Assembly (NCBI GenBank): GCA_900553105.1
Contig: USCE01000053.1
Location: 1-7,981, forward strand
Origin: an uncultured Sutterella sp.
Lineage (GTDB): Bacteria; Pseudomonadota; Gammaproteobacteria; Burkholderiales; Burkholderiaceae_F
Reading direction: 5' to 3'
Length of the DNA: 7,981 nucleotides
Shown here: positions 1-6,130 of the stretch, one piece after another
Layout: each line of letters opens with the position of its first letter
Position numbering within the stretch: position 1 is the stretch's first letter
Notes under the pieces: model-generated
Databases searched by the model: none
What the model was told of the DNA's origin: nothing
What the model saw: the letters and a program-made list of their open reading frames with translations, nothing else
Translations under genes and position numbers: made by a program

Positions 1-1173
1 TTGCGCAACACATTGTCTAAGCAAATCGGTGCAGCCAAAAAAGCAGGTGGTGAGGCTGCTGATTTGATGGCTGAAGCCGCTGCAATTCCGGAAAAGCTCT
101 CGGAGCTTGAAGAACGCTTGGCTCAAATTCGTCGCAATTTGGACGAATTGTTGATGAGTGTGCCAAATCTTCCCCATGAGTCTGTCCCGGTCGGTCGTGA
201 TGAACGCGATAATCCTGAAGTCCGTCGTTGGGGTACGCCTCGTGAATTTGATTTCCCCATTAAGGATCACGTTGATGTGGGCATGCCTTTAGGTATGGAT
301 TTTGAAACCGCAGCGAAAGAATCCGGTTCCCGTTTCTGCTTCATGCGCGGTCAGGTCGCTCGTTTACATCGCGCTTTAGCACAATTTATGCTTGATACGC
401 ACACTCGCGAAAACGGTTATGTTGAGTGCTATACGCCTTACATCGTTTCGGCTGACACGATGCGCGGTACCGGCCAATTGCCAAAGTTTGAAGAAGATCT
501 GTTTGCCGCCAAAAAGGGCGGTCAAGAGGGCGAAGGCGAACGCATGTACTTGGTGCCGACCGCCGAAGTGACGTTGACCAATATGGTTAGCGGTAAACTC
601 TTGCGTGAAGATGAGTTGCCTATCAAGATCACCGCTCATACGCCTTGCTTCCGTTCTGAAGCCGGCTCTTATGGTCGTGATACCCGCGGCATGATTCGTC
701 AACACCAATTCGATAAGGTCGAAATGGTGCGTATTGTCGATCCCGCTGACAGCTACAAGCATTTGGATGAAATGGTTGCCAATGCCGAAGGTATTTTGCA
801 AAAGTTGGGCTTGCCCTATCGTGTCATCACGCTTTGCACGGGTGACATGGGCTTCGGTGCTGCGAAGACTTTTGACTTGGAAGTTTGGTTGCCTGCCCAA
901 AACACGTATCGAGAAATTTCCTCTTGCTCGAACTGTGAAGCTTTCCAAGCTCGTCGTATGGGAGCTCGCGTCAAGGGTAAGGATGGCAAGATTCAATATG
1001 TGCACACGCTCAACGGCTCCGGCTTAGCTGTCGGTCGTACGTTGGTTGCTGTGTTGGAAAACTATCAAAATGCTGACGGGAGCGTGACGGTACCTGAAGT
1101 GTTGCGTCCCTACATGGGGGGTGTTGAAGTGTTAAAACCTGAAAACCAACCGATGGGTGATTTCAAAGCTTAA
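1..1173 (+). CDS. serS: Seryl-tRNA synthetase, 5'-truncated by the window edge
   Basis: Class II aminoacyl-tRNA synthetase that charges serine tRNAs (and the selenocysteine tRNA where present) in the cytoplasm. The 390 visible residues align from memory with E. coli SerRS from about residue 51, so roughly 50 N-terminal residues lie outside the window and the first codon, TTG, is an internal leucine. Residues 1-60 are the second half of the long helical arm that grips the tRNA-Ser variable arm. The catalytic core follows: the TAEV segment (187-190), motif 2 with FRSEAGSYGRDTRG (217-230), and motif 3 with NGSGLAVGRT (338-347), which bind ATP and seryl-adenylate. The region EISSCSNCEAFQARRM (305-320) is also typical. 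No frameshift or missing catalytic segment is visible. The gene ends with TAA at 1171-1173 and is followed by hairpins. A cognate tRNA-Ser lies about 1.2 kb downstream on the other strand. Confidence 0.97.
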   Translation: MRNTLSKQIGAAKKAGGEAADLMAEAAAIPEKLSELEERLAQIRRNLDELLMSVPNLPHESVPVGRDERDNPEVRRWGTPREFDFPIKDHVDVGMPLGMDFETAAKESGSRFCFMRGQVARLHRALAQFMLDTHTRENGYVECYTPYIVSADTMRGTGQLPKFEEDLFAAKKGGQEGEGERMYLVPTAEVTLTNMVSGKLLREDELPIKITAHTPCFRSEAGSYGRDTRGMIRQHQFDKVEMVRIVDPADSYKHLDEMVANAEGILQKLGLPYRVITLCTGDMGFGAAKTFDLEVWLPAQNTYREISSCSNCEAFQARRMGARVKGKDGKIQYVHTLNGSGLAVGRTLVAVLENYQNADGSVTVPEVLRPYMGGVEVLKPENQPMGDFKA

Positions 1174-1188
1174 GCCTAATAATCAACG

Positions 1189-1212
1189 AACGGTTAAGAT
1201 TGCTTGACCGTT
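1189..1212 (+). other. Stem-loop just after serS
   Basis: Starting 16 nt after the serS stop codon, AACGGTTAAG (1189-1198) pairs with CTTGACCGTT (1203-1212). This gives a 10-bp stem with one G-U pair and an ATTG tetraloop. Only a short T-run follows, so it is probably not a full terminator itself. It could protect the serS 3' end or assist the terminator 10 nt further on. Confidence 0.5.
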
Positions 1213-1221
1213 TGCGCATAA

Positions 1222-1252
1222 CAAAATGCCCGCAAATTATGCGGGCATTTTG
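1222..1252 (+). terminator. Bidirectional intrinsic terminator between serS and the histone-like gene
   Basis: CAAAATGCCCGC (1222-1233) and GCGGGCATTTTG (1241-1252) form a perfect 12-bp stem around a 7-nt loop. The A-run on one arm and T-run on the other give a terminator on both strands. It lies 48 nt after serS (+) and 16 nt after the convergent histone-like gene (-), so it should serve both. Confidence 0.85.
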
Positions 1253-1268
1253 CAATCACGAAGTCGTA

Positions 1269-1859
1269 TTACTTCTTAGCAGCAGTTTTCTTAGCCGTTG
1301 TCTTCGGAGCTGCCTTCTTAGCGGCCGGCTTAGCGGCTACTTTTTTTGCTACAGGTTTAGCAGCCTCTTTCTTGGCGGCCGGTTTTTCAGCTGCTTTTTT
1401 AGCTGCTGGTTTAGCGGCTTCTTTCTTAGCGGCCGGCTTCGCAGCGGTCTTCTTGGCAGCCGGTTTAGCGGCGGCTTTCTTAGCGGCCGGCTTAGCAGCG
1501 GCCTTCTTGGCTACAGGTTTAGCTTCTTCCTTGGCTTCTTCCTTAGCAGGTTCTTCAGCCTTCTTGGCTACTTTTTTGGTAGCGGCTTTCTTCGCCGGAG
1601 CTTTCTTCGTAACAGTTTTTTTAGTAGCCGGTTTCACTTCTTCAGCTTTTTCGCCGCCGGACAATTCGTCACTGATATAGGAGTGCAAAATGTCAGATTC
1701 TTTCAAGATTTCAAAAGAAGCGCTCATCATTTCGTTCACATCAGTCATGCGAAGGCTCGTATGATGACCATCGCTGAGCGTGTCGAATAACTTCTTGGTA
1801 ATAACGCCAAGACGATGATGGGCTTTTTGGTTGCGTTCAAGAATTTCTTTGAGATCCAT
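1269..1859 (-). CDS. Histone H1-like lysine/alanine/proline-rich protein
   Basis: A 196-residue protein in two parts. Residues 1-70 are non-repetitive, of mixed charge and probably helical (for example MDLKEILERNQKAHHRLG); I do not recognise this domain. Residues 75-196 are strongly basic and low in complexity. From about residue 114 they settle into an 8-residue repeat of the KPAAKKAA type, about nine copies, ending in KKTAAKK. Such tails occur in bacterial histone H1-like proteins (Bordetella BpH1), AlgP and the phasin PhaF, where they bind DNA non-specifically. A nucleoid-associated role is therefore inferred from the tail alone. The ATG at 1857-1859 is preceded by AGGAG (complement of 1869-1873) at a 9-nt spacing. 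The gene converges on serS and shares its terminator. The repeated tail is prone to length change by slippage. Confidence 0.85.
   Translation of the reverse strand: MDLKEILERNQKAHHRLGVITKKLFDTLSDGHHTSLRMTDVNEMMSASFEILKESDILHSYISDELSGGEKAEEVKPATKKTVTKKAPAKKAATKKVAKKAEEPAKEEAKEEAKPVAKKAAAKPAAKKAAAKPAAKKTAAKPAAKKEAAKPAAKKAAEKPAAKKEAAKPVAKKVAAKPAAKKAAPKTTAKKTAAKK
1288..1520 (-). repeat. 24-bp period repeat encoding KPAAKKAA-type octapeptides
   Basis: The DNA under residues 114 to about 190 of the histone-like protein repeats with a 24-nt period, about nine degenerate units. On the + strand the core is a variant of GCGGCCGGCTTAGC. Units differ at several positions, so this is an old coding repeat and not a recent expansion. 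Confidence 0.8.
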
Positions 1860-2284
1860 AGTAAACGACTCCTAAAAATGCGGTTGTAGATACCTTGAGC
1901 ATAGCGCCTCAAGAAAAATGTTATCCCAAAAGAAAGCCAACAATTGAGATAACTCAAAAAAAAATGCCATCTTTTAGTATTTACCCTCGAGAATTGATCT
2001 TTCTCTCTAGAAGGGTGATTGCAAAACTTGAGGTTTTTCAATGAGATTTTATCTCAAGATTGTTTATGCAAGTTTAGCAATTTAACAGGAAGCTGTCTTG
2101 ATTTTTTGAAAACATTGTTTAGGTGATGTCAATAGGTATAGGCTGTTTTATACAGAGGTGATTATAGTAAAGGGGCAATTTGATCGGCAGAATTGAGCAA
2201 TTACCATGTTCCGAGCGTGCGTAAAATTAATAACAATGTTGAATTAATAAGTTTGTTTCAGATGGGGGAGTTTATAAATCGAAA
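1860..2284. other. Intergenic region upstream of the histone-like gene, with TTGAG inverted repeats
   Basis: No gene is supported in these 425 bases. The proximal part holds six TTGAG/CTCAA half-sites as inverted pairs: CTTGAG/CTCAAG at 1894-1913, TTGAG/CTCAA at 1944-1957, and TTGAG at 2028 with CTCAA at 2053. A small hairpin, TGAGAT-TTT-ATCTCA, lies at 2042-2056. On the - strand there is a perfect TATAAT (complement of 2161-2166) and a perfect TTGACA (complement of 2127-2132), but neither has a convincing partner box, so I make no promoter call. The stretch 2060-2280 is AT-rich and otherwise featureless. Confidence 0.6.
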
Positions 2285-2314
2285 TAAAAAAAGACTATTA
2301 AGAAATAGTCTTTT
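2285..2314 (-). terminator. Intrinsic terminator of tRNA-Ser
   Basis: On the - strand AAGACTATT pairs with AATAGTCTT around a TCTT loop, and a run of seven T follows. It begins 14 nt after the CCA end of tRNA-Ser, so the tRNA is a monocistronic unit on this side. Confidence 0.88.
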
Positions 2315-2328
2315 AAACAATAAAACAG

Positions 2329-2419
2329 TGGCGGAGAGAGAGGGATTCGAACCCTCGATACGAACGAGCCGTATACCGGATTTCGAGTCCGGCGCATTCG
2401 ACCACTCTGCCATCTCTCC
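2329..2419 (-). tRNA. tRNA-Ser(CGA)
   Basis: A 91-nt class II tRNA with encoded CCA (complement of 2329-2331). Acceptor arms GGAGAGA and TCTCTCC (2413-2419 and 2333-2339) pair fully and the discriminator is G. The anticodon stem CCGGA/TCCGG encloses CTCGAAA, giving anticodon CGA (2383-2385), which reads UCG. The long variable arm ATACG...CGTAT is the serine-type arm recognised by SerRS. The T-loop TTCGAAT is standard. It has its own promoter and terminator. Confidence 0.97.
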
Positions 2420-2432
2420 GCAGAGAAGGCGA

Positions 2433-2461
2433 ATTCTACCAAAAGAATAGGGTTTGCTCAA
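2433..2461 (-). promoter_or_regulatory. Sigma70-type promoter of tRNA-Ser
   Basis: On the - strand TTGAGC (complement of 2456-2461) and TAGAAT (complement of 2433-2438) are separated by exactly 17 nt. Transcription should start a few bases before the tRNA 5' end at 2419. The -35 box lies on the remnant tail of the amidohydrolase pseudogene. It was found by eye, but spacing, position and the downstream terminator all agree. Confidence 0.7.
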
Positions 2462-3454
2462 GAGTTAAACGAGGATCGGTAAGCCTGATCGCTGTGTTCT
2501 GTTGGTTCATTAAACCCTACAAAGATATTGTCACGACAGACCTCGGCAACCGTGCTCGGTTTCATTCAATCTAGTAGCGCATAGTATTTGGTGACATTAA
2601 GTTTGTAATGTAATTTGTCCAGCGGTCGACAACGTCAGTACCGATCATGAATCGATTTTCCTGTTGTTCGATTAACTTTACCCACAGATCCGATGGGCGA
2701 TCATCTTTGGCGATGTAGTTTTCAAAGGCAATCCAAGAAATGTCAAAATGGAGATCTTGATGATGTTTGAGCACGGTGTCAGCAATCTCGGATAGGTTGG
2801 ACAATTCCACTCGACGCGAAATACCCACCTGAACCCAAATAATGTTGGCTTTACGGTTTGACTCCCATGCGCGTTCTATTTTGGATAAACATAGCGATTT
2901 ATCCATGTAAGACGGAGAAATGTTATGGTGGATTAAGATCAGGAGGCGCTTTTCGATACTGGTGCTGTTGGCTCGAGAAGGTTTGTCAGACGTCAGCGTC
3001 GTCAAGTCATCGTGACGACTCATGATTTCTCCGAGTCCCTTAACAATGCAGGGAAATTCGTCTAAGAGTTGTCTTAAATATGTTTCGGCCATCATGTCGT
3101 TGACGTAACTCCGCAAGTGAAGGGTAAAAATCGAGCTTTTACGAATTCAGGAGTATCGTTTAAATATTTCACAGGCGCATCTTCGTCCCACATCTTAACC
3201 ATCTGCATCCCGAAGAGCACCGATTGGGGAACACCCGCCTAGTACAGAGCCTCAGTCAGTTTGGTTAAGCCATCTGTACTTTGTAGAAACTCAAGACAGG
3301 GCAGGTGGGACTCAACGATGGAACACCGAGGATTGACTGTGGAATTTATCGATGTGGTAGTAGCTACTTTGCTACCAAGTTGCGCATGGGCAGACCCCAA
3401 TCCTGTTAAGGCTCCTGTGGTGAGTGCTGTTTTGAGAAAATTTCTTCGATCCAT
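2458..3454 (-). pseudogene. Decayed Tat-exported amidohydrolase family protein
   Basis: The remnant starts at ATG 3452-3454, behind an AGAGG ribosome site, with a twin-arginine signal: DRRNFLK, a hydrophobic stretch and an AHA cleavage site. An upstream TTG (3460) is less likely. Reading breaks at TAG (3239-3241), but the same frame continues sensibly (GVPQSVLFGM, then RFLPFTCG) to a TGA at 3092-3094. A second frame, open from about 3116 to 2571, carries GLGEIMSRHDDLT, LIHHNIS, GISRRVELS and RFMIGTD, typical of TIM-barrel metal-dependent amidohydrolases. A third frame gives KYYALLD, a TGA, then KPSTVAEVCRDNIF and ends at 2458. The family HxH ligand pair reads HLP (about 3280) and the AHAGISRR histidine reads VQVGISRR. 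Native substrate is unknown. Family placement is from remembered motifs; the broken reading frames are seen directly. Confidence 0.85.
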
Positions 3455-3551
3455 GGACAACCTCTTTTTGGGGCACGCAAAATATGCAGTCGTCTATTGA
3501 ACAAAAGTGAGAAGTAATATGGGGCTAAACACGAAGAAATGGGATGCGAAG

Positions 3552-3625
3552 TGGCGGGGGCACTTGGAATCGAACCAAGAATAGCGGAATCAGAATCCGT
3601 TGTGATACCACTTCACCATGCCCCT
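3552..3625 (-). tRNA. tRNA-Gln(CUG)
   Basis: A 74-nt tRNA with encoded CCA (complement of 3552-3554). The D stem GTGA/TCAC and T arm CTTGG-TTCGATT-CCAAG pair perfectly. The anticodon loop TTCTGAT gives CUG (3591-3593). GlnRS identity features known from E. coli are kept: G73, G2-C71, G3-C70, A37 and U38. Position 1-72 is an A-C mismatch where E. coli has the weak U-A pair, and 27-43 is also A-C. The variable loop has 4 nt. No clear terminator follows, so transcription may run on into the pseudogene. Confidence 0.93.
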
Positions 3626-3636
3626 GCCAAGCAAGA

Positions 3637-3656
3637 CAAAGTTGTTTGAAACTTTG
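3637..3656 (-). other. Hairpin in the tRNA-Gln 5' leader
   Basis: CAAAGTT (3637-3643) and AACTTTG (3650-3656) form a 7-bp stem with a 6-nt loop. It lies between the predicted start site (near 3660) and the mature 5' end (3625), inside the leader that RNase P would remove. Confidence 0.45.
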
Positions 3657-3666
3657 GTGAGGAGAC

Positions 3667-3694
3667 ATCTTAACCTTTTTGTGTCGATTGTCAA
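3667..3694 (-). promoter_or_regulatory. Sigma70-type promoter of tRNA-Gln
   Basis: On the - strand a perfect TTGACA (complement of 3689-3694) is followed after 16 nt by TAAGAT (complement of 3667-3672). This predicts a start near 3660 and a leader of about 35 nt before the tRNA. The pseudogene downstream may once have shared this transcript. Confidence 0.7.
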
Positions 3695-3795
3695 TCATGG
3701 GTTCGTTTTCGGCGGTGTAGCAGTGCTCGGAAATTCTTTGTTGCATGTCCGAGAAAGAATTGTCTATTTAACTCGAAAAAAGAGCATCTAAGTAT

Positions 3796-3823
3796 TTGAT
3801 TTTTTGAAAGAGCACTGTATAAT
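3796..3823 (+). promoter_or_regulatory. Promoter of the rimP-nusA-infB leader
   Basis: TTGATT (3796-3801), a 16-nt spacer and a perfect TATAAT (3818-3823) form a strong sigma70-type promoter, with a start expected near 3830. The bases just after the -10 box (TCGGCG) are GC-rich, as in promoters under stringent control; that link is inference. This is the only convincing + strand promoter I see before rimP. Confidence 0.75.
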
Positions 3824-3835
3824 TCGGCGAAGATA

Positions 3836-3875
3836 AAAACAATAAAGGCACTTATCAAAGTGCCTTTATTGTTTT
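3836..3875 (+). terminator. Perfect 18-bp hairpin at the 5' end of the rimP leader
   Basis: AAAACAATAAAGGCACTT (3836-3853) and its exact complement (3858-3875) enclose an ATCA loop. With A-runs and T-runs at the stem ends it resembles a bidirectional intrinsic terminator, yet it begins only about 6 nt after the predicted start site. No gene on either strand ends here. It may be an early attenuator or a 5'-end stabiliser. Confidence 0.7.
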
Positions 3876-4009
3876 GTGTACCCCTTTTTAAGCTTTCAAA
3901 GAAGCTTTATCGGTTGGGTATGGTCATCGTGTGCACTTTTGTCTTTTGTGGGCAAAAGGCTGGAAGCACAAACCTGTGTGGAGGGTTGAGACTCTCCGAC
4001 AGGGGATGG

Positions 4010-4043
4010 ATGGGCCTTAGAGCCCATATTTTTTTGTTTTTTT
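4010..4043 (+). terminator. Intrinsic terminator 22 nt before rimP
   Basis: ATGGGC (4010-4015) pairs with GCCCAT (4022-4027) around CTTAGA. An A and then two runs of seven T, split by one G, follow. This is a strong + strand terminator. Only 22 nt separate it from the rimP ATG, too few for another promoter, so operon expression should require readthrough. Confidence 0.85.
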
Positions 4044-4065
4044 AGCGTAAAGAGTAGTAAACGGA

Positions 4066-4638
4066 ATGAATGACTCGACAACAAATTTAGTGACAATTGT
4101 CGAACAAACCGTTGCCGGCATGGGTTTTGAATTTGTTGATTTAGAACATCTGCCCCGCGGGATGATTCGCGTCACGATCGATAGCGCTGCCGGCGTTGGA
4201 GTCGATGACTGTGAACGAGTCAGCAATCAGCTGACGCACGTTTTCACGGTGGAAAACATTGACTATGAACGTCTAGAAGTGTCTTCTCCGGGCGTAGAAA
4301 GACCGCTGAAGCGACTCAAAGATTGGGAGCGTTTTATCGGTGCTTTAGCTCACGTTGAACTCTTTGCGCCGCTGATGGCCGAAGGGTTCCCGGAGGCTGG
4401 TCGCCGCAAATTGGACGGCCGTATTCAAGGCGTTCGAGGCGAGGGGGCTGAGGCCGTTATCGACTTTTTATTTACAGATGAAAAACCTGCCAAAACGCCG
4501 GCTCAGGCCGCTCGTGAGCGTATCGCGCAAAAGCGCGGCAAAAAACTCGTGGCGGTTGAACCCGTGGCAGTGAGCTTCCCGATCGCAGATGTGGATCGGG
4601 CTCACTTAATTGCAGAATTAAACTTCAAAGGAAAATAA
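4066..4638 (+). CDS. rimP: Ribosome maturation factor RimP
   Basis: RimP binds the 30S subunit during assembly and aids late maturation of the small subunit. The protein has 190 residues, longer than the roughly 150 of E. coli. The N-terminal alpha/beta domain (1-83) contains the family signature YERLEVSSPGVERPLK (67-82). The C-terminal SH3-like barrel (about 85-190) carries a basic insertion near residues 137-162 (PAKTPAQAARERIAQKRGKK), which accounts for the extra length, and ends with IADVDRAHLIAEL. The ATG at 4066 is the first in frame. Its ribosome site is weak (AAGAG, 11 nt upstream), which leaves room for translational limitation. A second ATG at 4070 is out of frame. nusA follows after 4 nt, indicating one operon. 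Confidence 0.96.
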   Translation: MNDSTTNLVTIVEQTVAGMGFEFVDLEHLPRGMIRVTIDSAAGVGVDDCERVSNQLTHVFTVENIDYERLEVSSPGVERPLKRLKDWERFIGALAHVELFAPLMAEGFPEAGRRKLDGRIQGVRGEGAEAVIDFLFTDEKPAKTPAQAARERIAQKRGKKLVAVEPVAVSFPIADVDRAHLIAELNFKGK

Positions 4639-4642
4639 ACAA

Positions 4643-6130
4643 ATGAATCGCGAAATGCTTGAAATGGTTGAAGTGTTGGCACAAGAAAAGAATGTGCCGC
4701 GCGAAGTGGTGTTCGGCGTTTTGGAAATGGCTTTGGCTTCAGCTGTGAAAAAGGCCCATTTCTCGGGTGAAGACGCCGATGTGGAAGTTCACGTGGATAG
4801 AGATACAGGAGACTATCGTGCTTGGCGACGTTGGTTGGTTGTGGCCGATGACCAAGGTTTGCAAGAGCCTGACCGTCAAGAAATGTTCTCTGACATCCAT
4901 GATGAACATCCCGATTTGCAAGTCGGCGATTACATCCGTGTGGAAATCGACAATGTCAATAGCTCCGGCCGTCGTTTCGCTCAAGACGCCAAGCAAGTGA
5001 TTTTGCAACGCTTGCGCGATGCCGAGCGTGAACAAATGTTGGTGGAATTTTTGGCTCGTGATGAAAAGGTTATCTCGGGTTTGGTCAAGCGTGTTGATAA
5101 GGGCGATGCCATCGTTGAAATTGGCAAGGTGGAGGCTCGTTTGCCGCGCTCTGAAATGTTGCCTAAAGAATCAATGCGCCCTGGTGATCGCGTACGTGCT
5201 TATGTCGCTCGCGTTGATCGTACGAGTAAGGGCCAACAAATTTTCCTTTCTCGTACGAGCCCAGAATTTATTAAAGAATTGTTTGCGCTTCAAGTGCCCG
5301 AAATCGAAGAAGGTCTCTTGGAAATTAAGAGCGCTGCTCGAGATCCCGGTAGCCGTGCCAAGATTGCTGTTCAAGCTAAGGATGCTCGCTTGGATCCAGT
5401 GGGAACCTGCATCGGTGTTCGCGGTACCCGCGTCAATGCCGTATCCAATGAGTTAGGTGGCGAGCGTGTCGATATCGTTGTTTGGGATGATGAACCGGCT
5501 CAATTCGTTGTGAGTGCTTTGGAACCCGCCAAGGTTTCGGGTGTTGTCATGCTTGAAGATACTCACACGATGGAAGTTGTCGTTGATGAAGACAATCTTG
5601 CCATTGCCATTGGTCGCGCCGGTCAGAACGTTCGTTTGGCCAGCGAATTAACTGGTTGGAAGATCGACATCATGACCGATGAAGAAGCTCAAGCTAAGCG
5701 TAGCGAAGAAACAAGCAAGATTCGCTCCGAATTTGTGGAAAAACTCGAAGTGGGTGAAGACGTTGCTGACATTTTGATCGAAAACGGTTTTAGCTCGATC
5801 GAAGAAGTTGCTTATGTGCCTGAGTCTGAGTTACTTGAAATTGAAGCCTTTGATGAAGACACCGTCAAAGAATTGCGTGAACGCGCTCGTACGAAGTGCT
5901 TGATGCAAGACTTGGAACGTGAAGAAAACCTGCGTCAAGCTGAGCCTGAATTGCTTGAGCTTGACGGTATTGATAATGATTTGGTTAATGTGCTTGTTTC
6001 TCATGGAGTCAAGAGCCGTGATGAATTGGCCGAATTAGCCGTTGATGAATTGGTGGAAATGTGCAGCATTGACCAAGAGCGCGCCTCGAAGTTGATTCTG
6101 GCTGCTCGTGCCCACTGGTTCAATAACTAA
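4643..6130 (+). CDS. nusA: Transcription termination/antitermination factor NusA
   Basis: RNA polymerase-binding elongation factor that promotes pausing and hairpin-dependent termination, and joins antitermination complexes. At 495 residues it equals the E. coli length. Domains in order: N-terminal RNAP-binding domain (1-130), S1 domain (about 134-202, from EKVISGLVKRVDKGDAIVEI), KH1 with the GVRG loop (258-261), KH2 with GRAG (324-327), and two C-terminal acidic repeats (about 364-416 and 437-490). Presence of both repeats is typical of proteobacterial NusA. The ATG at 4643 lies 4 nt after rimP, with AAGGA (4628-4632) inside the rimP end at a 10-nt spacing, suggesting translational coupling. 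In E. coli this operon is repressed by NusA itself; the terminator-rich leader here would suit the same logic, which is inference. Confidence 0.98.
   Translation: MNREMLEMVEVLAQEKNVPREVVFGVLEMALASAVKKAHFSGEDADVEVHVDRDTGDYRAWRRWLVVADDQGLQEPDRQEMFSDIHDEHPDLQVGDYIRVEIDNVNSSGRRFAQDAKQVILQRLRDAEREQMLVEFLARDEKVISGLVKRVDKGDAIVEIGKVEARLPRSEMLPKESMRPGDRVRAYVARVDRTSKGQQIFLSRTSPEFIKELFALQVPEIEEGLLEIKSAARDPGSRAKIAVQAKDARLDPVGTCIGVRGTRVNAVSNELGGERVDIVVWDDEPAQFVVSALEPAKVSGVVMLEDTHTMEVVVDEDNLAIAIGRAGQNVRLASELTGWKIDIMTDEEAQAKRSEETSKIRSEFVEKLEVGEDVADILIENGFSSIEEVAYVPESELLEIEAFDEDTVKELRERARTKCLMQDLEREENLRQAEPELLELDGIDNDLVNVLVSHGVKSRDELAELAVDELVEMCSIDQERASKLILAARAHWFNN

Larger units (their letters stand above)
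3830..4043 (+). ncRNA. Structured leader or small RNA ahead of rimP
   Basis: About 210 nt lie between a strong promoter and a strong intrinsic terminator, with no supported protein. The predicted RNA folds into consecutive hairpins. (A) 3836-3875 is a perfect 18-bp stem. (B) AAGCTT 3890-3895 pairs with 3902-3907, enclosed by TACCC 3879-3883 with GGGTA 3916-3920. (C) TGTGC 3930-3934 pairs with GCACA 3966-3970, enclosing GTCTTTTG 3941-3948 with CAAAAGGC 3953-3960. (D) CCTGT 3973-3977 pairs with ACAGG 3999-4003, enclosing GGAGGGT 3980-3986 with ACTCTCC 3991-3997. The last is the terminator at 4010-4043. I do not recognise 6S, 4.5S, tmRNA, RNase P RNA or a known riboswitch. It is either the attenuated 5' leader of the operon or a free-standing small RNA with readthrough. 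Confidence 0.6.

Noticed and set aside
376..1005. A 209-codon frame antisense to serS
   Set aside because: It overlaps the conserved catalytic core of SerRS and looks like no protein family.
1200..1790. Serine/phenylalanine/leucine-rich + strand frames opposite the histone-like gene
   Set aside because: They mirror the KPAAKK repeat, have no ribosome site and one runs across the terminator at 1222-1252.
2193..2461. Short reading frames on both strands across the tRNA-Ser gene (ending in phrases such as EGFEPSIRTSRIPDFESG or MAEWSNAPDSKSG)
   Set aside because: These are the well-known false proteins produced by translating tRNA-Ser genes; no ribosome site supports them.
3830..4043. Known housekeeping RNA (4.5S SRP RNA, 6S RNA, tmRNA) in the rimP leader
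   Set aside because: A GGAAGCA stretch at 3962-3968 hinted at SRP RNA, but the rest of the SRP core is absent. The 6S closing stem and tmRNA ends are also not seen.
3860..4045. A 61-codon frame through the rimP leader as a possible leader peptide
   Set aside because: It begins inside the 18-bp hairpin, has no ribosome site and runs into the terminator T-run; the RNA structure explains the region better.
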